From assembly GCA_018241145.1 (NCBI GenBank), contig JAFEEJ010000216.1, positions 1 through 34,330 on the forward strand: a stretch of DNA of 34,330 nt, written 5' to 3'. A program made the translations under genes and the position numbers. The notes below the pieces were generated by a model. It was not told the origin of the DNA. It did no database searches and was given only the letters and a program-made list of their open reading frames with translations. Positions 9,211 to 16,467 of the stretch are shown in pieces (position 1 is the first letter of the stretch; every line of letters starts with the position of its first letter). The stretch comes from Pseudomonadota bacterium (GTDB lineage Bacteria > Pseudomonadota > Gammaproteobacteria > Xanthomonadales > Rhodanobacteraceae).

Positions 9211-9289
9211 CGGGCGTGGGCCCGGATCGCGGTTCATCAACGGCCCGAACGGTGCCGGGTGATCGCGGCGGCGGCGCGCCGACAGCGTC

Positions 9290-11005
9290 ATGAGGGTGTC
9301 GGCGCGCGCTTCCGAACCGCAGCCATCCGGCACCCCATGGCAAGGCGGGATCCTCGTGCCGCCTTCGCTTCCCTGTCTGCTGCTGGCCACGGCGTTCTTC
9401 GCAGCGTCGTTGACACCCAGCCTGATCCCACGATCATCGCTGACGCAGGCCCTGCTCACGGGCTGCGCGGCCGCCGTGGGCTACGGACTCGGCGCGTTCG
9501 CGGGCGGGCTGTGGGCGTGGCTCGGGCTACCGGCGCCAAAGCAGACCCGGGTCAGCCGGTGGACGCGCTGGGCCGTCATTCCGATCGCCGCGGTCATCGG
9601 CTGGGCACTCTGGCGGACGCCCGGCTGGCGCAACATGGTGCGCGACGCGATGGGCCTCCCCGATGTCGGAGGCCTCGACGCGCTGCGCATCGGCTTGCTG
9701 GCGATCGTGGTGTTCGCAGTGATCCTCGCCTGCGCGCGCCTGCTCCGCCAGTTCGTCCGCAGGATCACGCGACGGTTCCGGCGCCGCCTGCCACGCCGCC
9801 TGGCCAACACGATGGGCTTGCTGACCGCGGGATTGCTGCTGGTGCTGCTGGCGAACGGATTGCTGTTCCGCGTCGGGCTGCGGGCGCTCGATTCCTCGTA
9901 CCGCGAGGCCGATGCGCTGATTCCCCCCGAGACCGCGCCGCCACGCGAACCCGATGGCACGGGCAGTCCGGAATCGCTGGTCGCCTGGGACCGGCTTGGC
10001 CGGATGGGGCGCGAGTTCGTGTCGGCAGCGCCCACGGCCGCGCAGATCGCCGAATTCACCCAGGCGCCGACGCAGCGTCCGCTGCGGGTGTACGTGGGAT
10101 TGTCGGCCGCGGATTCCGCGCGCGCACGCGCACAACTTGCACTCGACGAGCTGAAGCGGGTCGGCGGCTTTTCACGCAAGACGCTCGTCGTCATCACGCC
10201 CACCGGCACCGGCTGGGTGGACCCCGCGGCCATCACGCCCCTCGAGTACCTCTACCGCGGCGATGTCGCCAGCGTCGCGGTGCAGTACTCGTATGTCTCC
10301 AGCCCGCTGTCGCTGCTGCTCGAACGTGATTACGGCAGGCAAACCGCGCAGGCCCTGTTCGACGCGGTGTACGCCTACTGGCGGACGCTGCCCAAGGCAA
10401 ATCGACCGAAGTTGTACCTGTTCGGGTTGAGCCTGGGTGCGTTCCATTCCGAACAGTCGGTCCAGCTATTCGAACTTTTGGGCGATCCGATCGACGGGGC
10501 GCTCTGGAGCGGGCCGCCGTTCGCAAGCCAGCACTGGCGCTCGATCACCCGTCACCGCAACGCCGGGACGCCGGCATGGCGCCCCGCGTTTCGCGATGGC
10601 GCATTTGTCCGCTTCATGAATCACGGTGACATCACCTCCGCGAATGCGCCGTGGGGCCCGATGCGCGTGGTGTACCTGCAATACGCCAGCGACGCGGTGA
10701 CCTTCTTCAGCTATGACGCGTTCTTCCACGAGCCGGCATGGATGCATCCCCCGCGCGGCGCGGACGTGTCGCGCAGAATGCACTGGTATCCCCTCGTCAC
10801 CGGGATGCAATTGACGGTGGACATGCTGCTTGCGAACCGGGCGCCGATGGGTCACGGCCACGTCTATGCGCCGGCCGATTACCTCGCCGCGTGGCTGGCA
10901 ATCACCGGAATCAATGATTGGACCCGGCAGGAACTCCAGCGACTGGGCGAGTCGCTCGATGCACGGCGCGCGAAATCGATCGAAGAAGACGAAGGAAGCG
11001 GCTGA
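9290..11005 (+). CDS. Integral membrane alpha/beta-hydrolase (Abhydrolase_9 type)
   Basis: 571 residues. The first 200 contain several hydrophobic helices (around residues 25-45, 50-75, 95-110, 135-155 and 180-200), with an arginine-rich loop (RRITRRFRRRLPRRL) between them. The C-terminal half is an alpha/beta-hydrolase with the nucleophile elbow FGLSLGAF (Ser381). This is the layout of the Abhydrolase_9_N plus Abhydrolase_9 family of membrane-anchored hydrolases, whose substrates are mostly unknown. Conserved features include TGTGWVDP, SGPPFASQHW and the HGH/VYAPADYLAAW end. The start is weakly supported: ATG 9290 lacks a Shine-Dalgarno sequence, GTG 9296 is next, and a GTG at 9356 before the first membrane helix follows a purine-rich stretch. 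A lipase or esterase role is inference only. Confidence 0.78.
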   Translation: MRVSARASEPQPSGTPWQGGILVPPSLPCLLLATAFFAASLTPSLIPRSSLTQALLTGCAAAVGYGLGAFAGGLWAWLGLPAPKQTRVSRWTRWAVIPIAAVIGWALWRTPGWRNMVRDAMGLPDVGGLDALRIGLLAIVVFAVILACARLLRQFVRRITRRFRRRLPRRLANTMGLLTAGLLLVLLANGLLFRVGLRALDSSYREADALIPPETAPPREPDGTGSPESLVAWDRLGRMGREFVSAAPTAAQIAEFTQAPTQRPLRVYVGLSAADSARARAQLALDELKRVGGFSRKTLVVITPTGTGWVDPAAITPLEYLYRGDVASVAVQYSYVSSPLSLLLERDYGRQTAQALFDAVYAYWRTLPKANRPKLYLFGLSLGAFHSEQSVQLFELLGDPIDGALWSGPPFASQHWRSITRHRNAGTPAWRPAFRDGAFVRFMNHGDITSANAPWGPMRVVYLQYASDAVTFFSYDAFFHEPAWMHPPRGADVSRRMHWYPLVTGMQLTVDMLLANRAPMGHGHVYAPADYLAAWLAITGINDWTRQELQRLGESLDARRAKSIEEDEGSG

Positions 11006-11132
11006 GCGCCGCACTTCGCGCATCCTGCCGATTGGAGAAATACCCATGCTGCGTTGACGGGGGTGGTCAATTAACCGAGACTGCTCGCAAGCTGAGTTGC
11101 CAGCGTTTCCACTTCTGTCGGGGAGTACGGTC

Positions 11133-11966
11133 GTGCACAACGAATCACGGAGACGGCTTGTTGGGTGGCGTGGCAGGCTGTGCGTCCTGGTGACTCTGGG
11201 TGGGATCGCCGGTGTCGCCAACGCGCAGACCGCAGGTGCAGATCAATGGCACGGTGCGGTCACCGTGTATGGCTACTTCCCGTCCCTCTACGGTGAGACG
11301 ACGTTCCCGAATGGTGCGTCCGGACCCACCTTCAAGATCGACGCACACGAGATCGTCCGCAACCTCAACTTTGCCTTCATGGGCAAGGTTCACGTCCAGA
11401 AGGGACCATGGGGCGGCTCCGTGGATTTTTTCTACGCGGATGTCAGCGAAAGCCGAAGCGGCACGCGCGACTTCAGCGTGCCGCAAATACCGATACCCGT
11501 GGGTGTCGCGGCCGATCTCAAGCTGGGCACGAAATCCACGCTGCTGACGTTGAACGGCACCTACCAGCTCGTCGCGGAACCCGACCATGATCTGAGATTG
11601 GTGTTCGGCGCACGCATGTACGACAACCGGCAGCGGCTCGACTGGCACCTGTCCGCGCCGCTGGTGGGTTATCCGTCGGTATCCGGCACCTCGAAGGCTG
11701 ACAAGACCAACTGGGACGCGATCGTCGGCGTGTCCGGACGCCAGCGTTTCGGTCAGGACCTGCGTTGGTACATGCCCTACTACGTCGACGTCGGCACCGG
11801 CGACTCGCGTTTCACGGGACAGGTCCTGTTCGGCCTCGGCTACGCCTTCGATTGGGGCGACGTCACCGCGACCTGGCGTTACATCGACTACAACTTCAAG
11901 TCCGGAAGCCTGATTGCGCGGACTTCCTACAGCGGGCCCGCGGTAGGGTTGACCTGGCGCTTCTGA
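11133..11966 (+). CDS. Exported outer-membrane beta-barrel-like protein
   Basis: About 277 residues from a GTG start chosen because GGGAG lies 7 nt upstream. The signal peptide (LCVLVTLGGIAGVANA) is cleaved before QTAGADQW. The mature part shows alternating aromatic strands (VTVYGYFPSLYG, NFAFMGKVHVQ, GSVDFFYADVSE, DLRLVFGARMYDN, RWYMPYYVDVG, QVLFGLGYAFDW, TATWRYIDYNF) and ends in VGLTWRF, with the terminal Phe and alternating pattern recognised by the Bam machinery. It is probably an 8-12-strand barrel, similar to uncharacterised outer-membrane proteins. Transport or structural roles are both possible. The preceding 127 bp show no clear promoter. Confidence 0.72.
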   Translation: MHNESRRRLVGWRGRLCVLVTLGGIAGVANAQTAGADQWHGAVTVYGYFPSLYGETTFPNGASGPTFKIDAHEIVRNLNFAFMGKVHVQKGPWGGSVDFFYADVSESRSGTRDFSVPQIPIPVGVAADLKLGTKSTLLTLNGTYQLVAEPDHDLRLVFGARMYDNRQRLDWHLSAPLVGYPSVSGTSKADKTNWDAIVGVSGRQRFGQDLRWYMPYYVDVGTGDSRFTGQVLFGLGYAFDWGDVTATWRYIDYNFKSGSLIARTSYSGPAVGLTWRF

Positions 11967-12020
11967 TCACGCGAAACGCCTGACCTCGGTGTGCCCGCCT
12001 CGATCATCGGGGAGAAAATC

Positions 12021-13349
12021 ATGAGAGTGAAATCCCTTGCATGCACCACGCTGTTGGTTGCGATGGTGTCCTTGTCCGCGTTCGCCGCCACCGACCACCC
12101 GTTGCTGGACGCCGCTCGCGCACAGGAATCCGCGGTGATCCAGTCGCTGCACGACATGGTGACGATCGAATCCGGCTCGGACGATCACGCCGGGCTTGCG
12201 AAGATGGCGAAGTATTGCGAAGACCGCCTGCGCGCGCTCGGCGCCAAGGTCGAAGTCGTGCCAGCCGCCAACGGCAAGCCGCCGGGTCTGGTGAAGGGAA
12301 TATTCACGGGGACCGGCAAGTTGCGGATCATGCTGATCGCGCACATGGACACGGTGTACCGCGAGGGCATACTCAAGACCGAGCCGTACCACCGCGATGG
12401 CAACAAGCTCTTTGGACCGGGCATCGCCGACGACAAGGGCGGCATCGCGACGATCTTCGGCTCACTGGAACTGCTGAAACAGCAAGGCTGGAAGGACTAC
12501 GCGCAGCTCACGGTGCTGTTCGATGCCGACGAGGAAATCGGTTCGCCCGGCTCGGGCGCAATCATCGGCGCGCTCGGCAGCGAGAACGACGTGGTGCTGT
12601 CCTACGAGCCGTCGCCGGCCAAGGTGGTCGCAGGCAGCGAGGCCGTGCTGCTGGGCGCCGCCGGCACCGGCGCCGTCAAGCTGGAAGTGCAAGGCCGCGC
12701 GTCGCACGCGGGCGCGGCACCCGAGGAAGGCCGCAACGCGCTGGTCGAACTGGCCGACCAGATCCTCAAGACGCGCGATGTCTACAAGACCGTACCGGGC
12801 ATGCAGATGAACTGGACCATGGCCAACGCGGGTGGCGCCCGCAACCAGATCCCGGGCCACGCCGAGGCGACTGGCGACGTGCGCATTTCCGACCCGGCCG
12901 GCCCGGACAAATTGCTGGCCGCGCTCAAGGCCAAAACCGCAGAGCCGCCCCTTGTCCCTGACACCACGACCACGATCACGCTGGACGTGCTGCGCCCGAT
13001 GTTCGTGGCGGGTGACCGCGGCATGACGCTGGCCAAGCTCGCTCAATCCATTTACGGCGAACTGCACGCAGGCAACCTGTCCGTCGACGACACACGCGAC
13101 ATGCCGGGTGGCGCGATGGCGTTCAGTGGTCGCAACCTGATGCTGGTTCCCGGTACCACCGGCGGCACGGATGCCGGTTTTGCCGCAAGCTCCGGCAAGC
13201 CGGCGGTGCTCGAAGGCCTTGGCCTTGCGGGCTGGGGCTATCACGCGAAGAACGAATACATCGAAGTGGATTCGATCGTGCCGCGCCTGTACCTCACCTC
13301 GCGCATGCTGATTGAATTGGGTAGCAAAGCGGACGTGGGAACTCGATGA
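12021..13349 (+). CDS. M20 family metallopeptidase, glutamate carboxypeptidase type, exported
   Basis: 442 residues. A signal peptide (SLACTTLLVAMVSLSAFA) is followed by an M20 peptidase. The metal site is visible: AHMDTV (His and nearby Asp), GPGIADDKGG (bridging Asp), DADEEIGS (catalytic Glu and metal Glu), and a late GYHAKNEYIE (final His). A dimerisation domain lies between, around GRASHAGAAPEEGRNA. The closest relatives are carboxypeptidase G2-like enzymes, which cleave C-terminal glutamate from folates or N-acyl-glutamate and related amides. A periplasmic scavenging role is inferred. GGGGAG lies about 7 nt before the ATG. It ends 3 bp before gluQ, so the two are probably cotranscribed, although their functions are unrelated. 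Confidence 0.87.
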   Translation: MRVKSLACTTLLVAMVSLSAFAATDHPLLDAARAQESAVIQSLHDMVTIESGSDDHAGLAKMAKYCEDRLRALGAKVEVVPAANGKPPGLVKGIFTGTGKLRIMLIAHMDTVYREGILKTEPYHRDGNKLFGPGIADDKGGIATIFGSLELLKQQGWKDYAQLTVLFDADEEIGSPGSGAIIGALGSENDVVLSYEPSPAKVVAGSEAVLLGAAGTGAVKLEVQGRASHAGAAPEEGRNALVELADQILKTRDVYKTVPGMQMNWTMANAGGARNQIPGHAEATGDVRISDPAGPDKLLAALKAKTAEPPLVPDTTTTITLDVLRPMFVAGDRGMTLAKLAQSIYGELHAGNLSVDDTRDMPGGAMAFSGRNLMLVPGTTGGTDAGFAASSGKPAVLEGLGLAGWGYHAKNEYIEVDSIVPRLYLTSRMLIELGSKADVGTR

Positions 13350-13352
13350 TGC

Positions 13353-14255
13353 ATGCGTGACCGGCAACGAAGCAGCTACCGCGGGCGCTTCGCGCCCTCG
13401 CCCACCGGCGACCTGCATTTCGGATCGCTGCTTGCCGCGCTCGGAAGCTGGCTGTGTGCGCGTCGCGCGAATGGCGCGTGGCTGGTGCGCATCGACGACA
13501 TCGATCCGCCGCGCGAAGTGCCCGGCTCGGCCGGATCGATCCTGCGCACGCTGCGCGTCTGCGGGCTCGAACCCGACGAGCCGCCATGGCATCAGGGCAC
13601 CCGCGCACCGGCGTACGAGGATGCGCTGCAACGGCTGCGCGCCGATGGATACGCATTTCCCTGTCGATGCTCGCGCAGCGACCTGGCGGCGAACGGAGGC
13701 GCGCATCGCGGCGCGTGCGTGGTTCCGCACGATTCCGGCACGGCGTTCGCGCGCGATCCGGCGTGGCGCGTGCGCGTGGACGATGCGGTGATCGTGTTCG
13801 AGGATGGATTGCAGGGCCTGCAACGCTGGCCGCTGGCGGCGGACGGCGACTTCGTGGTGAAGCGCGCCGACGGACCGTTCGCCTACCAGCTCGCCTGCGC
13901 GGTGGACGATGCCGCGCAGGGCATCACCGAAGTCGTGCGCGGTGCGGACCTGCTGGATTCCACGCCGCGGCAGATCTTCCTGATGCGGCTGCTCGGCCTG
14001 CGCGAACCGGCCTACCTGCACCTGCCGGTCGCGGTCACGGCCGCGGGCGAAAAGCTGTCGAAATCCAGCGGCGCGCGCGCCATCGATGCGCACGGCCCCG
14101 CGCCGGCACTGCGCGCAGCGCTGGCCCTGCTCGGCATTCCCGCAGCCGCCTTGCGGCAACCCTCTCCCCGCACCTTGCTGCGTGATGCGCTCGCGGCCTT
14201 CGAGCCTGCCGCGTTGCCCCACGCCAGGATCCTGGCGGCACCCGGTTTTTCATGA
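13353..14255 (+). CDS. gluQ: Glutamyl-Q tRNA(Asp) synthetase
   Basis: 300 residues, the length of GluQ rather than full glutamyl-tRNA synthetase, because the anticodon-binding domain is absent. The catalytic fold shows RFAPSPTGDLHFGSLLAALG (HIGH-like), RIDDIDPPRE, the zinc-ligand area CRCSR with a later RGAC, and the KMSKS-like GEKLSKSSG. The enzyme activates glutamate and attaches it to queuosine at position 34 of tRNA(Asp). It starts 3 bp after the M20 peptidase stop with no ribosome site of its own, which suggests translational dependence on the upstream gene. In many gammaproteobacteria gluQ lies next to dksA; here a dksA-like gene is about 6 kb away. Confidence 0.92.
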   Translation: MRDRQRSSYRGRFAPSPTGDLHFGSLLAALGSWLCARRANGAWLVRIDDIDPPREVPGSAGSILRTLRVCGLEPDEPPWHQGTRAPAYEDALQRLRADGYAFPCRCSRSDLAANGGAHRGACVVPHDSGTAFARDPAWRVRVDDAVIVFEDGLQGLQRWPLAADGDFVVKRADGPFAYQLACAVDDAAQGITEVVRGADLLDSTPRQIFLMRLLGLREPAYLHLPVAVTAAGEKLSKSSGARAIDAHGPAPALRAALALLGIPAAALRQPSPRTLLRDALAAFEPAALPHARILAAPGFS

Positions 14256-14260
14256 GGAGT

Positions 14261-14276
14261 CAGCCACGGATGGCTG
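14261..14276. repeat. Short palindrome downstream of gluQ, like the inner end of the flanking repeats
   Basis: CAGCCACGGATGGCTG is a 6-bp stem with a 4-nt loop, 5 bp after the gluQ stop. The same core (GCCACGGATGGC) forms the inner end of the inverted repeat copy at 16091. It therefore looks like a fragment or minimal member of the same repeat class. It could act as a weak terminator or mRNA 3'-end stabiliser, but no U-run follows. Confidence 0.4.
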
Positions 14277-14389
14277 CTCTGGCTTGTGCAATCAGGAACG
14301 ATCGCAAAAAATGACGCAATGCGGCGAGACTTCCCGCCGACTGCTGGCGCATGATCGGCAGTCATCGGCCAATCAACGAGGAGAACGGC

Positions 14390-15133
14390 ATGTCCCAGCA
14401 ACGCGTGGCATTGGTAACCGGCGGCACCGGCGGCATCGGCACGGCGATCGTGCGGCGGCTGGCCGGCATGGGCTTCAAGGTCGCGACCAATTACCGCGAT
14501 GAAGCCAAGACCAAGGCGTGGCGGGACAAGCTCGCGGCAGAAGGCATCGACGTCGTCACCGTCAAAGGCGACGTCTCCGATCCTGAATCATGCAAGGCCA
14601 TGGTGGCGGAAATCGAAAAGCAGCTCGGCCCGATCGACGTCCTGGTCAACAACGCCGGCATCACCCGCGACACCACCTTCCACAAGATGAACTACCAGCA
14701 GTGGACGGAGGTCATCAACACCAACTTGAACGCCTGCTTCAACGTCACCCGCCAGGTGATCGACGGCATGCGCAACCGCAAATGGGGCCGCATCGTCCAG
14801 ATCAGTTCGATCAACGGCCAGAAGGGCCAGTACGGCCAGGCCAACTACGCCGCCGCCAAGGCCGGCATGCACGGCTTCACCATTTCGCTGGCGCAGGAAA
14901 ACGCCAAGTTCGGCATCACCGTCAACACCGTCTCGCCCGGCTACATCGGCACCGACATGGTGATGGCCGTGCCCGAAGACGTGCGCGCCAAGATCGTCGC
15001 GCAGATCCCCGTGGGACGCCTCGGCGAACCCGACGAGATCGCCTACGCGGTTTCCTTCTTCCTCGACGACAAGGCCGCGTGGATCACCGGCGCCAACCTC
15101 GCGATCAACGGCGGGCATTACATGGGTTGGTAA
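14390..15133 (+). CDS. phaB: Acetoacetyl-CoA reductase (first copy)
   Basis: 247 residues, a classical short-chain dehydrogenase. The nucleotide motif is TGGTGGIG (about residues 10-17), then NNAGITRD, the catalytic Ser139/140 in ISSINGQ, and YAAAK with Tyr153 and Lys157. The C-terminal NGGHYMGW and VIDGMRNRKWGRIVQ are typical of PhaB, which reduces acetoacetyl-CoA to (R)-3-hydroxybutyryl-CoA with NADPH for polyhydroxybutyrate synthesis. GAGGAGA precedes the ATG by 5-6 nt. A second copy and the regulator phaR follow 1.3 kb and more downstream, beyond the cassette insert. A fatty-acid FabG role is the main alternative, but the GQxGQxGQ substrate-loop region favours PhaB. Confidence 0.88.
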   Translation: MSQQRVALVTGGTGGIGTAIVRRLAGMGFKVATNYRDEAKTKAWRDKLAAEGIDVVTVKGDVSDPESCKAMVAEIEKQLGPIDVLVNNAGITRDTTFHKMNYQQWTEVINTNLNACFNVTRQVIDGMRNRKWGRIVQISSINGQKGQYGQANYAAAKAGMHGFTISLAQENAKFGITVNTVSPGYIGTDMVMAVPEDVRAKIVAQIPVGRLGEPDEIAYAVSFFLDDKAAWITGANLAINGGHYMGW

Positions 15134-15146
15134 CTCGGAGTGGTTT

Positions 15147-15392
15147 CGCTCGCTGCAGCGAGCGAGCCACTTTTGTTTCGGCAAAAGTGGCCAAAACCAC
15201 TGCGCCCGGCATGACGGTTTCGGCAACGTCCTGTTGCCTCAACTTCCCTGCGCTTCTCACGCCAAGCGGGCCGGCGCGAACTCGCACATCCCTGTGCTCG
15301 AACATGCGCGCCTTGCTCCCGCTTGGAGCTGCGATGCTCGGCGTCATGCAACGGCGCATTCATCGCCTCGATATCGGCCATCCATGGCCTGC
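15147..15392 (+). repeat. Structured dispersed repeat, copy 1 (inverted partner at 16091-16340)
   Basis: The element begins with the palindrome CGCTCGCTGCAGCGAGCG (15147-15164), then a perfect 9-bp hairpin CCACTTTTG/CAAAAGTGG with loop TTTCGG (15167-15190). It continues through GGCATGACGGTTTC and a GC-rich body to CGGCCATCCATGGCC. Its reverse complement aligns along the full length with 16091-16340. The hairpin is retained there with paired changes (GCTACTT/AAGTAGC), so structure rather than sequence has been kept. A shared reading frame (KVAK...RTR.S...MR.LL...LGVM...GHPWP) is also recognisable, so it may derive from coding DNA. Together with the attC-like site it fills the 370 bp between phaB1 and the cassette gene; no other gene is seen there. 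Confidence 0.7.
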
Positions 15393-15418
15393 ACCACGAA
15401 CAAACATTTCCGGATTCG

Positions 15419-15509
15419 CGCTAACGCTTTATGTCTTGAGTTTCCCCTACCGTGGACATCGAGAGCCCCGCGTAGCGGGGTGAGCGTCCGGTTGACCGAA
15501 CAGTTAGAG
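15419..15509 (-). other. attC-like recombination site
   Basis: 91 bp on the minus strand. The left core CTCTAAC (R'') contains the stop codon of the cassette ORF. It is followed by TGTTCGGTCAACCGGACGC, which differs at only a few positions from the left arm of classical aadA-type attC sites (AATTCGTTCAAGCCGACGC). A perfect central hairpin CCCCGC-TAC-GCGGGG lies at 15466-15480. The right side has AACTCAAG and ends AAGCGTTAGCG, again like classical sites but with about 8 extra bases between the two parts. R'' and R' pair at 6 of 7 positions. Inner arm pairing is imperfect (CCGGAC with GTCCACGG), so the site may be partly decayed. Confidence 0.62.
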
Positions 15510-16004
15510 GCCATGCCGAATATGCCGCGAGTATTCTTGCACCGCCCTCTCCAGCCATGCGTCTGTGAACCCATACCTCAGCATAACCGGCTTGACGAAC
15601 TCTTGAAGCTTGGTGTCTGTGTCTTGGAAGAACGCCCGATGCTCCTCAAGTTGAGCCAGCAACATCTTGTACTTGCCACGGTGTAGGTCGTCTGTCGTCT
15701 CGCGAAAGAAGTGGTGAGCCAAGTAGGCCCTCCGCTCTTTGCTTTGGAGCAACGCCGCCTCAAGATCTGCGGGAAGCTCGGTAACCGCCTTGAGTGATTT
15801 GATTAGGTTGCCCAGCGTTTTCGCAAACTGCCCCTCAAAAAACGAATCGTGCTCCGCAGGGGTGTACCGAGCTCCGCTTTTGGGGATGAGATCAAGATAC
15901 ATCAGTGCGTTGGCAATCCCGTGCTCAAGCACTTGCGCGAAATACATGGCCGCGCCGTGATGCGCGCACAGCTCTTTGAATTGCTCGCCTTGATCCATCC
16001 CCAT
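15504..16004 (-). CDS. Cassette-encoded protein with HEPN-like R-x4-H motif, function unknown
   Basis: 166 residues, predicted to be almost wholly alpha-helical, without signal peptide or membrane segment. I cannot name it with certainty. The segment FAKTLGNLIKSLKAV followed by ERRAYLAHHFFRE contains R-A-Y-L-A-H, the R-x4-H signature of HEPN-domain proteins, on a helix after a loop, which is the usual HEPN position. HEPN proteins are often RNases of toxin-antitoxin or defence systems, so this is a hypothesis to test, not an assignment. Codon use is clearly less GC-biased than its neighbours. ATG 16004 is used here; a second ATG two codons on (15998) is possible. The stop codon lies inside the attC-like R'' core, a frequent feature of cassette genes. 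Confidence 0.7.
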   Translation of the reverse strand: MGMDQGEQFKELCAHHGAAMYFAQVLEHGIANALMYLDLIPKSGARYTPAEHDSFFEGQFAKTLGNLIKSLKAVTELPADLEAALLQSKERRAYLAHHFFRETTDDLHRGKYKMLLAQLEEHRAFFQDTDTKLQEFVKPVMLRYGFTDAWLERAVQEYSRHIRHGL

Positions 16005-16048
16005 GGCCGCTAACTAGAAATAGACCCCTAATCCGGGGCGTTGCGCGC

Positions 16049-16078
16049 GATATTCAGTCTCGTTGGGAGTACTGTCAA
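16049..16078 (-). promoter_or_regulatory. Candidate sigma-70 promoter of the cassette gene
   Basis: A perfect TTGACA (minus strand, 16073-16078) is followed after 18 nt by AATATC (16049-16054), a weak -10 element. It is about 45 bp upstream of the cassette ATG and lies outside the cassette boundary at 16014. A host or captured promoter would thus drive the cassette. A perfect -35 hexamer is rare in DNA of this GC content, but the -10 is poor. Confidence 0.4.
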
Positions 16079-16090
16079 ATCGAATAGGTA

Positions 16091-16340
16091 GGCCACGGAT
16101 GGCCGTGTCGAGCGAGCTTTCCAGCGCCGTGCATGACGCCGAGGCGCGCAGCCGAACGGCGGAGCAAGCGCCGCATGTCCGAGCGCATGGATGCGCGAGT
16201 TCGGCGCGGCCGCCGTTCGGCGAGCAACGAGGGCAGTCGAGCCGACACGACGTCGGCGAAACCGGCATGTCCGGCGCAATGGTCTTTGGCTACTTTCTGC
16301 CGAAACAGCAAGTAGCCCGCTCGCCGCCGAGGCGAGTGGA
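16091..16340 (-). repeat. Structured dispersed repeat, copy 2 (inverted relative to copy 1)
   Basis: On the minus strand it runs from CGCCTCGGCGGCG (outer stem) through GCTACTTGCTGTTTCGGCAG (hairpin of 16289-16316) and GGTTTCGCCGACGTCG to ACGGCCATCCGTGGCC (inner end at 16091). It matches copy 1 along about 250 bp with many substitutions but the same order of structures, and points toward copy 1, so the cassette lies between the two inner ends. The 463 bp between the cassette gene and phaR hold the promoter candidate, this repeat, about 100 bp with nothing recognisable (16341-16441), and the palindrome before phaR. Confidence 0.7.
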
Positions 16341-16441
16341 ACGCGCCAGGAAGTCGCATCGATAGCGAAAAAAGACCCCTGGGATTGCGGCCTGCGCCGG
16401 CATGAGGATCAGGTTCCGCCACGAATGGGCGCTAGTGCGCC

Positions 16442-16467
16442 GCCGCAAGCCGTGCTAGCTTTGCGGC
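16442..16467. promoter_or_regulatory. Inverted repeat ending at the phaR start codon (possible operator)
   Basis: GCCGCAA (16442-16448) and TTGCGGC (16461-16467) are perfect 7-bp arms with a 12-nt spacer, and the second arm abuts the ATG. The GCAA...TTGC symmetry resembles the TGC/GCA-rich sites reported for PhaR autoregulation, so this may be a self-repression operator. In RNA it would form a hairpin covering the ribosome-binding region. No conventional Shine-Dalgarno sequence is visible there. Confidence 0.4.

Larger units (their letters stand above)
15419..16014 (-). mobile_element. Orphan integron gene cassette (single ORF plus attC-like site, no integrase)
   Basis: Read on the minus strand, the unit is bounded by two direct copies of GTTAGCG (16008-16014 and 15419-15425). 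The ORF starts 3 bp after the first copy. The attC-like site follows the ORF and ends with the second copy, as expected if recombination cuts within GTT. The interior is visibly lower in GC than the surrounding genes. No integrase or attI is in the window. GTTAGCG matches only the first five positions of GTTRRRY, so the core is atypical. The alternative is a chance resemblance around an otherwise transferred gene. Confidence 0.6.

Noticed and set aside
14280..14330. PhaR-type operator before phaB1 (TTGTGCAATC and GACGCAATGC)
   Set aside because: Only loose TGC/GCA resemblance without clear symmetry or spacing; not strong enough to list.
15118..15381. Minus-strand ORF within repeat copy 1
   Set aside because: It lies wholly inside the structured repeat, has no ribosome site and low-complexity basic composition; treated as part of the repeat.
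15466..15480. Hairpin CCCCGC-GTA-GCGGGG as a terminator of the cassette gene
   Set aside because: No U-run follows on the minus strand, and the position fits the variable central stem of an attC site better. It could still slow transcription.
16075..16422. Minus-strand ORF of about 115 codons across repeat copy 2
   Set aside because: Its frame resembles that of copy 1 (GHPWP end), but no complete protein is shared and the covarying hairpin explains conservation better. It may descend from coding DNA but is not called a gene.
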